64,000 nucleotides of DNA from Setoptus koraiensis (taxonomy: Eukaryota > Arthropoda): positions 15,438,001 through 15,502,000 of the forward strand of contig CM106586.1 of assembly GCA_048013815.1 (NCBI GenBank), in the 5' to 3' direction. This document shows, in pieces, positions 56,187 through 64,000 of this stretch. The translations under genes and the position numbers were made by a program. Positions within the stretch are counted from its first letter, which is position 1; each line of letters begins with the position of its first letter. The notes beneath the pieces are model-generated. The model saw only the letters and a program-made list of their open reading frames with translations. It was not told the DNA's origin and ran no database searches.

Positions 56187-58101
56187 TTTAAAATAGTAAT
56201 AAAAACAGTGTCGGTTTTGAGGGTGATAACACTATTCAATTCTGTGTGTCGAATGTTAGCTCATTTGGTTAATAATTTGTTAGGTATCATTGAGATCAAT
56301 TCATTAATCAGTGTACCGGCGCTGATGTTTGGTATTATATCTGTCTATGAGTGTGTGCCTGCTCTTTTTTCTCAACTATCTATCACAACACAGATAATTG
56401 TTGAAACGGATGAAACTAGATTGAGGAAAAAACAGAAAATCTGTTCAGGAGAGAGTGTTTCAGACTCGCAGACAAACAAACGAAAAACAGACTAGATATT
56501 CTTAGATAATTAACGACGATTTAGTTGGCTGGGCGCCAATGATGTAGATAACTTCTGAATAGTGCCTCCTATAGTTTCAAAGTCATGGTTATGAAATATA
56601 CCGTTGACGTTGTTGCGATTTGTAGTTATGGTCGTATGACATTGCTCAAATTAGGGTAGACGTATGTTTTAAGCTTTGCGGTGGTCATTGGACTTGCTAT
56701 ATAATGTGCAACTTGAAGGTTATAAAATTTGTTCAGTTAGCTCGATGATGCGCCAGGCAATTAACAAGGTGTAACAAGAACATTTATTTATTTACTATTA
56801 TATGTTAGCGATTTCTATTTCTATTACTAATACTATTACTATTATTATTACCATTAGCATAGTTGTTGTTGTATTTATTTTTTTTTTGTGCGCCTATGAC
56901 TGACTCTTCTATCACAAAACCTCCTGAAGTGAAACAATCTTCACTGCGATTGCTCAGTTCAAGTTCAGATAGTGGCAGATGACATTGATTGCGTGACACC
57001 CAAACCCTTACTCTAATCTTACAATGCTATCGACTATTTAATTTTTTTTTATTATTTGACACCGCTCTGTCACCGCCTATTTGTCGCAATCACATCAGTG
57101 GGTATAAACAAAGACAAAACAAAGAATGATCGATGTGAAAATTCATTGTGTAATCTGATGATACTACATAATCTAAAAATTGTACCACTGTCTGAATGTT
57201 TGTTTATGTTGGTGAACTGATTAATCATGATATATACTAACTCGATTCTATAGCTTGTCGACTATGGAATTTGATTGTGATTGATGTTGCGAAATATCAT
57301 AGCCTTCAGTGGATAAGTGGTTAGTTGTTTACCAATCTCAATCCGGTATTGAACAACAATATCCTCTTCAAGGTTACTTACTACACAAAGTGCCTCGTTG
57401 TTCGGAGTGATTAGTCAAATGAAGATACAGCTACTTGGCTTGATTTGGTCTTTATACAATAGTATCAACAATGTTAAAAAATACATAATTGAGTAGGAAA
57501 AATCAATTTCCCGTCTATCTCGTTGGTCGTCGAGGCTTCATTCAAGCGCGTGCCTTCAACAATCATGTGTTATTTACTGATATATCGTGTAGTAAAACTA
57601 TAGGTGATTCATGATTCATGATAAATAATCTTATCTTGTAAGTCGCAACAACAGCCGAGACAGGAGAAGAATCTCGCATTACAGTAAGTACTACATAATC
57701 ACATATGCTTGCCTAATCATTTGGTCGACAATGTATACACTTGCCTGATAGTTATCTCAATGTATTAAGTAATGACGGCCAAGTGAATTACTTCATATCA
57801 CTTTTCCACACATGTCTATTTCTCAAACTAATCAGATAGAGTATAAATAAAATAGAAAAAATTCAAGCGCAAGTTTATTGATCCATTTTGTACGGTTTGG
57901 ATGCTAGGGAAAACTCGACTCGAATGTTCGTGCGAAAAATCAATTACAATGTTTCATAAATAACTTTTCTTGTCAAGTTAGCTGTTTTGTTGAGTAGCTA
58001 TTACATGTGTGGTTGTTGATCTTGATCGACAACACACACTTGATTCTATTTGAGATGAATATCTTTACAATATTGTCCATGTGTATATGATATGGGTTGA
58101 A
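56187..58101. other. Gene-free stretch of 1.9 kb
   Basis: Upstream of the MFSD6-like gene and downstream of ACTL6A. A 108-codon plus frame (56169-56495) overlaps MFSD6 exon 1 antisense and has no recognisable domain. The minus-strand frame at 56805-56999 is AAT/TAT-repeat driven. Contains repeat copy 57171-57294. Confidence 0.55.
57171..57294 (+). repeat. Dispersed direct repeat, copy 1 (about 125 bp)
   Basis: Matches 59996-60127: atctaaaaattg(t/c)acca, tttatgttggtga, ctcgattctatagct, cttgtcg, and gtgattgatgttgcgaaa in the same order and orientation. The two copies flank ACTL6A. Confidence 0.85.
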
Positions 58102-59376
58102 TTAAGGACACTTTCTATCAACTTGGGCTTTACCACCTTCCTCGTATTCCTGTTTAGAGATCCACATTTGCTGAAACGTTCCGAGAGATGCCAAGATAGA
58201 CCCTCCAATCCAAGCACTAAATCTCCGTTCGGGCGCCTGATTTGAGGACAAAACCTTTAGCCTCATGCTGGGCGGTGTTTTAACTCCAAGATCCTGGTTC
58301 AAACGTTCAGTAAAACCCGGTATTAAAGTGTTGCCTCCAGTAACAATAACAGACCCATACAAAGATGGTCTCAAGTCTATGTCACACATGGCAACGCTAG
58401 TGGTAACAAGCTGGGCCACTCCCATCATATTATTCGTCGGAACATCTATGCCTGGAATAGATGGGTTGAACAACTTTTCAGGAATTAAAAATTTTTCAGA
58501 TCCAGCATCAAAGTTGTAACCATTTGGAAACTCATAATGAATGGTGGGCATATTTTCTGCTGTCTCTTTGTCGTAAGGTAAATCGCCTACTTGTAATACA
58601 TTGGAACTTTGATAGTCTTGTAAAACTTTCTTTACCATATAGTTACTCCATGAATTAGTAACGGGCGGTATATTTGTTTTTCTTGTATATTTTGCAGGTT
58701 CATTAGCTTTGGAATGTTCCTTCGAAGCCACCAAGTAGGACGGCACTATCTCTATGCCCTGAGTTTCAAAGTATTTTTTACATTGTTCCGTAATAAAGTC
58801 ACCTCCATACGGCTGTTTAACGATAGCTTGCTGCAAAACATAACCATCGTGAACTGGTACTGCTGCAGTGTGACTGGAACCTGAATCCAAAATCAAGCCA
58901 GTTGATCTACCATTTGCAAATGCGGCAAGCATGGCGTTCTTGACCAGAAAGAATGCTGGTACCTTGTATCTTTCAAACATAAGTTCGAGAGTTTTCTCTC
59001 TTTTGGCCCTCACATTCCATGAGGCCTCTGACATTAACACGGGCTGCAATTGTGAATCTGACCTAATATGACTCTTATAAATATGATCGAGCAATTGTTC
59101 AAAGAGATCCCAGTCGTCAATCATTCCATCTTGCAAAAATGATGCAACTTCCATATCTTTTCTCGGTACACAAATAGAGGTTGTACCTAAGAAGTATTTT
59201 TTGTTTTTGTTGTTGTCGCCATCCACTTCCATGGCATTACTGCTATCATAGCCAACTACAGACGGAATTTCTGTCATAGGGGTGTCCTCGCCGGCGTAAC
59301 CCAGTCTTGTACTATTGTGACCAATGTCCAGTACAATCGCCCCAACTTCATCTCCTCCGTATACTCCGCCGCTCAT
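58102..59376 (-). CDS. ACTL6A: Actin-like 6 / BAP55, subunit of BAF, INO80 and TIP60 complexes
   Basis: 424 residues, intronless (human ACTL6A 429). Nuclear actin-related protein that pairs with actin on the HSA helix of Brahma/BRG1, INO80 and p400 remodellers. N-terminus [37 protein letters not shown] carries the phosphate-1 loop. The insert [19 protein letters not shown] and then [19 protein letters not shown] distinguish BAF53 from actin. [18 protein letters not shown] is phosphate loop 2. Downstream [37 protein letters not shown] and [33 protein letters not shown] are classical actin-fold ends. No missing segment. Upstream region 59377-60588 separates it from MPV17L2 on the same strand. 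Confidence 0.97.
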   Translation of the reverse strand: MSGGVYGGDEVGAIVLDIGHNSTRLGYAGEDTPMTEIPSVVGYDSSNAMEVDGDNNKNKKYFLGTTSICVPRKDMEVASFLQDGMIDDWDLFEQLLDHIYKSHIRSDSQLQPVLMSEASWNVRAKREKTLELMFERYKVPAFFLVKNAMLAAFANGRSTGLILDSGSSHTAAVPVHDGYVLQQAIVKQPYGGDFITEQCKKYFETQGIEIVPSYLVASKEHSKANEPAKYTRKTNIPPVTNSWSNYMVKKVLQDYQSSNVLQVGDLPYDKETAENMPTIHYEFPNGYNFDAGSEKFLIPEKLFNPSIPGIDVPTNNMMGVAQLVTTSVAMCDIDLRPSLYGSVIVTGGNTLIPGFTERLNQDLGVKTPPSMRLKVLSSNQAPERRFSAWIGGSILASLGTFQQMWISKQEYEEGGKAQVDRKCP

Positions 59377-60588
59377 GTCTCTAGGTTTTATTTTATCACT
59401 CTGTCGGATGTTACGAATATAAATTGAATAAATAAGTATTATTTGTTGGCAATTTACAAATTTATGAAATATTCCGAGAAAATGTTGATCGATTTGAAGA
59501 ATAACAACGGATGGCGGTTAAATGCTGTCGTTCGGACAATCACATGTTTTGATGAATTGTACTGTGGGTGCATTCATGAATTTTGAACAAAGATGCATTA
59601 TTCATGAATAGCCGAGAACCGTGTCAGCTTTTCAAAGAACATGCGCGATGCACTGTTGAAAAAGCGACAAAACAACGCACGCTTTGTGCAATTTTTTCTT
59701 TGCAAAACCAATGTCTTTGGCTGCAGTTCAGGGAGAAACCGCTCGAGGTCGCTTTTTGTACACGTATTTTTCGTGCGTGAGATGGAATGAGCAAACGAAA
59801 AAACAAATCAACAAGAAAAAAAGAAGAAAAAACGTAACATTTAACGGGACATCTCAGGCTTTTCAATGCATTTTTGGTCGATGCGAGCGCTCCTCGCGTC
59901 TTTTTCTTGAACTAGGCCCGAAGACATTCGCAGATTTCCACACGGTACTGCGAGGTGTCACTTGTAATGTGCCCAAGTGCTCTAAATGCGAAATGATCTA
60001 AAAATTGCACCATTGTCTTAATGCTTCTTTATGTTGGTGAGCTAATAACTCATGTATACAAACTCGATTCTATAGCTAGACCACGGCTTGTCGTTTAGGA
60101 GATTTGATAGTGATTGATGTTGCGAAAGTGGACGAGATGCACCCGATGCGGTTATACAGAACACTGTCCGAAAAAAATGGTCTTGTCCATCGGAACCTGA
60201 GTACCTGAGCTATCACAGGTAGCTTTGCTGATCATTCGTACTTGTCATAGCTGACAAGATCATGGTGAGATCGCGCGCAACAATCGACAAATTCGTAATT
60301 CACAAACTGAAAACTTCACATGACTATGCCCTTAATCATCAAATCAACATTCATGTACCATGCATCATTTTGATACAATTCTGACGCTTGTAACAAGCGT
60401 ATCGAGGATTGTGGATGGCCTTGATGTTACCGTGATACTATCACGGTGATAGTGACTTGATTGACACAACTAGGTGCACTAGTTTAATATAGATTAGTGT
60501 CTCATAATTTGACGGAAATGCTTTTTCGTAATATGAGTTATTCTGCGCGAACAACATTTATTATTGCATATCAACAATTTGAAACAAC
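59377..60588. other. Intergenic between ACTL6A and MPV17L2
   Basis: Holds the ACTL6A promoter region, the MPV17L2 3' end (AATAAA on minus at 60557-60562, 27 bases past its stop) and repeat copy 59996-60127. An imperfect short palindrome (gatactatcacggtgatagtg) lies at about 60434-60454. No coding region recognised. Confidence 0.55.
59996..60127 (+). repeat. Dispersed direct repeat, copy 2
   Basis: Partner of 57171-57294, with a few substitutions and small insertions (for example agaccacgg within the ctatagct/cttgtcg interval). Confidence 0.85.
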
Positions 60589-61371
60589 TCACTTTTGAGC
60601 TATTTCACTCTTCAACTTGAGTTGATATTTAACATACGGATTGTATATATCAAATCCAAACGATATAATATTGTCCCACAATATTCTGTATTTCAATGGT
60701 AAGACTGCGAATGAAAAATACTGAGCTGGTGGCCAGACAATACATTCGACAACAAATATATTTTGCATTCCCTTCTCAATGAGTTCTTCACGAAATTTCT
60801 TGAAACTGGACATCTCCAAAATAGAAAGCGTTCCAAAATAAATAACTAGATTAACAGGACTCATAATGACCTGATCGAGAAAAACTTTTTTCAGAACTAT
60901 ACGTAGAGATCTGTTTGTTCCCAACCATCGATCTAACCATATGTACCAAAAGTGGGAACTCAATCCGGTCGTCAGGCCCGCTGAAGCTTGCTGAAAGCCT
61001 CTCGTGCTAGAATAAGATTCTAGTAGGTCGTCATCACACACCTTACATTTTTGATTCTTTTGACTTGTTTTAGTCACGCCCTTCAAATTGTTATCTATTG
61101 ATCTTCTGACGCCGTTGGTCAGTGTTACAGATTCTGCGATAACAGTGATGGAATTTTCATTGGTCGATTGAGGACCACATTGCAAGTGGCCATATTTTAT
61201 ATTGTATGTCTGATTGACCGCGTCTCCAGCAATGCCCATGCCAGCTGATATCAGCGAATTGGCCAACAGTAGATGTCTGTTGAATAGAGTTTTTGTAGCA
61301 TTGCTGAGGCAGTTGGATAGATTCTTGCCGAAAACGCCGATGAATGCCAGTTTACTAGCAGAGAAACACAC
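60589..61371 (-). CDS. MPV17L2: MPV17-like protein 2, mitochondrial inner-membrane protein
   Basis: 260 residues in one exon. Mpv17/PMP22 family; MPV17L2 is known to support mitochondrial ribosome assembly and translation at the inner membrane. Family strings: FNRHLLLANSLISAGMGIAGDAVNQ at the first helix, then TGLSSHFWYIWLDRWLG, VFLDQVIMSPVNLVIYFGTL, and the signature VWPPAQYFSFAVLPLKYRILWDNIISFGFDIYNPYVK (W-PP-Q and YR). A 50-residue hydrophilic insert (about residues 72-122, including NENSITVIAES and SQKNQKCKVCDDD) separates helices 1 and 2, making the protein longer than usual (about 200). The N-terminus is Ser/Lys/Asn-rich and may act as an import signal. Confidence 0.93.
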   Translation of the reverse strand: MCFSASKLAFIGVFGKNLSNCLSNATKTLFNRHLLLANSLISAGMGIAGDAVNQTYNIKYGHLQCGPQSTNENSITVIAESVTLTNGVRRSIDNNLKGVTKTSQKNQKCKVCDDDLLESYSSTRGFQQASAGLTTGLSSHFWYIWLDRWLGTNRSLRIVLKKVFLDQVIMSPVNLVIYFGTLSILEMSSFKKFREELIEKGMQNIFVVECIVWPPAQYFSFAVLPLKYRILWDNIISFGFDIYNPYVKYQLKLKSEIAQK

Positions 61372-62841
61372 AAAGGACGAGCAGGGGAGAGATAATATGG
61401 TACGAATTAGGGTTGGCCTTCAATGATGTACTACTGTATGCCTGACCAATCCTTTTTTAATTTTCACTCCAACAAGGGTTGATTGAATGCGTGGAATTTT
61501 TGCCCCTTGTATCTATATTATATTTATATATATATATTGCTAATACCATGTGTTTGCCATTGTTAGACCATAGTAAACATATACGTCGGCTGTAAATACA
61601 CGTTAGATGTGTGGAAGATAAATGAATTATTAAGAAATAAATGGTTAAGTTTTGCAAAACTGCCCATGGTTTGAGTCCAATTATTTCTATGTAAGGATAG
61701 TTTTGCACGAATGCGGACTGCATGACTTGCCTTAGGTGAGTACAAAAAGTGCGCATTAATTACTGCAAAAGACAATCGGTGAGATTACACGTGTCGTGAC
61801 GAAATTTCTACACTGCTGATTGTGATTAGCAGATTAATTCAACGAGACATGTTGCTGCCAGCTTGTGATAGTAAAGAATGTGCCATTTCATGGTTGACTG
61901 AATCTGCAGTTTGTTGGCAGTTTACGCACACACAAACATACAATAATTGCCTGCGTACAGCAGTGATAAGTCCAACGTTCTCACAACTCACAACTGCTAA
62001 TTTAATCTGCACAGCGCGAGCAGGACTCGTTGGCGTAAGGCTTTGATTCTGCAGTGGTACGCACTCTCTAAACACTGCATACTGTACTGACAAAAGATAA
62101 AAGCTGTGCACCATTCTTGGAATTGGTGCCTGGTGCAGAGTGCAGCTAAAGTATGAATTTATGGTGCACAGTAAAAAATCAAAGCGCAACAAACAAGAAT
62201 CATTATCAATAGGCAAAGTTGTTGTCGTGATGATGAGTTTGTCATCACTAAAATTTATTATTGTATCGAATAACATCGTCTCATGCTAACAAATTGTCTT
62301 GCAAATATTACTATCATCTGATCACTATTGGTTAGCGTCTATGATTCTCATCATTGTTAGTTATTATGAATCATCCATTAGAACTATAATAAGAAAGAAA
62401 GTATCATATTTGTGATCAAATGACTGAAATCAATTCTACTTACACCCTATAATAGTCAATAGGATACCGATCAATCACAGAGATAGCACCAAACACATAT
62501 CAACCAACTGGCCAAAAGGTTTTATTCGTATACATCCGTTTATCAACGATTTACTATTATTTATAAATTAAATTGATCCGCTCATTTTCAACGCTTCCAG
62601 CAGTAGATGCACCCGCTTGCATCCGTCAAATGAACTCAATTAATATTATTAGACTTGCTACAAAAATACAATAATATAAATCCTCATAACAATTTGCCCA
62701 TAAAATATATTACTGTAACCGATATTGTATCAAGCTGAAGAGCATCAGCTCAGCTTCAATAGTATTACATTGGTACCTGAGAACAAAACACACACGACAG
62801 AGTGAATAGTCTAGGAACATTCGAGGTTTATTGGTAAAGTC
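61372..62841. other. Gene-free stretch of 1.5 kb between divergent genes
   Basis: Upstream of MPV17L2 (minus) and of the UMA-domain gene (plus). A 145-codon minus frame (61839-62276) has no recognisable domain, is cysteine-rich in a random-looking way and starts in AT-rich sequence; not called. Confidence 0.5.
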
Positions 62842-63330
62842 ATGTCAATGTTAGAAAACATATTTGTAAACGTTTTCGGTCGCTCAAAGTCGTCCAAGAA
62901 CTCAAAAAATCGAGCTCAGAACAACCAACAAAATACCAACCAATCTAATGTAGCTGATATGACGGGGCCCTTCTCTGGGCCTAGTATGCCTCAACCTCCG
63001 ACGCTTCCCTATCCACCACCAGCGCCATATCCAGCCTCCTCATTTTATCCCCAGTTACCTTTTAGCCAACACACCGATGATGCCTCAGCTTTAAATGATC
63101 CCGCTAACAACTATCAAAAGGGATTTATGCCCAACAGCCACGTAGCACCTCTAGATTCAGTGCCATTCGAAACTAATCTAACCTTAGGTAGTTCCTCAAA
63201 TCTGACCAGCTTGGACAACTTATTCAAGGATATTAAACGATCTGCAGATGTTGTCGATCAAGTGGATAGCTATCTGAAGTCGAATGAGAGCGAATACGAT
63301 TTCAGAGTCGAAAGAGGCTTCCTTTTATGA
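62842..63330 (+). CDS. UMA-domain protein, probable ESCRT-I accessory subunit
   Basis: 162 residues. The N-terminal basic segment (MLENIFVNVFGRSKSSKNSKN) is followed by a Gln/Asn stretch and a proline/tyrosine-rich middle (residues about 45-75, PQPPTLPYPPPAPYPASSF). The C-terminal 60 residues contain the two hallmarks of the UMA (UBAP1-MVB12-associated) domain: DSVPFETNLTL near residue 105 and YDFRVERGFL at the very end, comparable with VPFxLxP and YDFxLExxVL in UMAD1, UBAP1 and MVB12. UMA modules contact the ESCRT-I headpiece (VPS37/VPS28) in endosomal sorting. The PY-rich middle could bind ESCRT or WW partners. The assignment rests on short motifs from memory. The start ATG is the first of the frame, with another Met two codons later. 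Confidence 0.6.
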   Translation: MSMLENIFVNVFGRSKSSKNSKNRAQNNQQNTNQSNVADMTGPFSGPSMPQPPTLPYPPPAPYPASSFYPQLPFSQHTDDASALNDPANNYQKGFMPNSHVAPLDSVPFETNLTLGSSSNLTSLDNLFKDIKRSADVVDQVDSYLKSNESEYDFRVERGFLL

Positions 63331-63571
63331 GTGAGCTATGCATCTTATCTATTAGTTCACTACTACGTTGAATTGCAACTATCATAACTATCAACTTTAC
63401 TCAATGTACTAGAAGTCATCAAGGGCCTTACTATGAGTTTAACATATTTGCTTCAAGCATGTATCATGACCACCAGAAAGGTAAATCAGGTTGCATCATA
63501 TAACCGTTATAACCGGAATTCTAAATACTGAATTAATCGGTCGGTACAAATAAAAAGTGTAAATTAGGACA

Positions 63572-64000
63572 TTATTTATTATGAAAGTTGGTTTCCAAGT
63601 GGTACACTGTTTTGAGCTTTTCATCGATGTCGTCTGGACAATCGGTCATCACATCTCGACCAGTGGAAGACTTTGGGAAAGCGATAACCTCCCTTATTGT
63701 AGATCTTCCAAGTAGCAATGAAACTAATCTATCCATCCCGATTGCTATACCACCGTGAGGAGGACACCCTGAGTGCAGAGCATCAATGAAATAACCAAAT
63801 ACATTTTGTTTCACGTTTAGGATCTTCTCGAAAACGTATTTTTGAATTTCGTGATCATGGATACGTATGGAGCCACCAGCAATCTCCTGTCCATTCAAAA
63901 CAAGATCAAAATGTTGACCAACTACTTGAGTTGGGTCCGACAATAGGAGATGTTTAGTTGACTCACTTGGAGCAGTGAATGGATGATGACTTGATTCTAA
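63572..64000 (-). CDS. DARS2: Mitochondrial aspartyl-tRNA synthetase, C-terminal part (cut by window edge)
   Basis: The frame is open from the window edge to a TAA at 63572, about 142 residues of the C-terminus. It is a bacterial-type (AspRS/DARS2) catalytic domain: SHHPFTAP, then QHFDLVLNGQEIAGGSIRIHD, the motif 3 region PPHGGIAIGMDRLVSLLLG with its ATP-binding arginine, and IREVIAFPKSSTGRDVMTDCPDDI. The GAD-insert organisation and GGGSIRIH-type string separate it from the cytosolic enzyme. It charges mitochondrial tRNA-Asp. The N-terminal import signal, anticodon-binding domain and motifs 1-2 lie beyond the window. The last codons (AAT AAA TAA) themselves contain an AATAAA. Confidence 0.95.
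   Translation of the reverse strand, partial: LESSHHPFTAPSESTKHLLLSDPTQVVGQHFDLVLNGQEIAGGSIRIHDHEIQKYVFEKILNVKQNVFGYFIDALHSGCPPHGGIAIGMDRLVSLLLGRSTIREVIAFPKSSTGRDVMTDCPDDIDEKLKTVYHLETNFHNK

Noticed and set aside
56169-56495. 108-codon plus frame overlapping MFSD6 exon 1
   Set aside because: Antisense to a real exon, AT-rich, no domain.
61839-62276. 145-codon minus frame
   Set aside because: No domain or signal peptide, composition like the surrounding intergenic DNA.

Overview
The window is nuclear DNA of a small-genome invertebrate, most likely an arthropod and possibly a mite. The phylum is inferred from protein resemblance and gene structure only. The genes are animal genes: an Mnx/exex-type homeobox exon, a Beadex-type LIM-only gene, BAP55/ACTL6A, STRAP, DNAJC16-type, NAA20, PEX16, syntaxin-18, MFSD6-type, SLC7 and DARS2. 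Introns are GT-AG. They are few and short (about 100-230 bp in STRAP, the SDR, SLC7, MFSD6-like and the 3beta-HSD-like gene). Many housekeeping genes are single open frames: FPPS, V-ATPase c, GAPDH, STX18, NAA20, PEX16, ACTL6A and MPV17L2. I saw no tRNA, rRNA, CRISPR array or viral fossil.

Layout. 1-4.7 kb is GC-rich, minisatellite-laden sequence, probably intron. It ends at the last exon of a homeobox gene (4.70-6.36 kb, Mnx/exex-like). A small secreted acidic peptide gene follows (7.1 kb), then farnesyl diphosphate synthase (7.8-8.9 kb, minus). A gene-poor stretch to 12.8 kb carries a 180-bp tandem repeat. STRAP lies at 12.8-13.9 kb.

14.6-23.0 kb is a large, nearly identical inverted duplication. 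Each arm of about 2.4 kb holds an intact V-ATPase c-subunit gene and the first exon of a short-chain dehydrogenase. Only the right arm runs on into a complete SDR gene. The 3.5-kb spacer holds an intact GAPDH (minus), a broken GAPDH fragment (plus), an older third copy of the V-ATPase promoter region, and a 1.4-kb insertion bounded by 9-bp inverted repeats in that copy.

23.6-31.25 kb is dominated by a minus-strand LIM-only gene. Its 2.3-kb intron hosts an oppositely oriented gene for a small secreted four-cysteine protein. 31.3-41.4 kb has no recognisable gene, but holds a second GC-rich minisatellite block and one copy of a 0.75-kb dispersed duplication. The other copy lies just downstream of syntaxin-18.

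41.4-64 kb is a denser block: syntaxin-18 (-), a DNAJC16-C-terminus-like protein (+), NAA20 (-), an SLC7 amino-acid transporter (-), PEX16 (+), a 3beta-HSD-like reductase (-), an MFSD6-like transporter (-), ACTL6A/BAP55 (-), MPV17L2 (-), a UMA-domain protein (+) and the 3' end of mitochondrial aspartyl-tRNA synthetase (-, cut by the window edge). The genes look independently transcribed. They cover secretory traffic, peroxisomes, isoprenoid and steroid metabolism, chromatin and mitochondria, with no sign of a shared pathway or operon.
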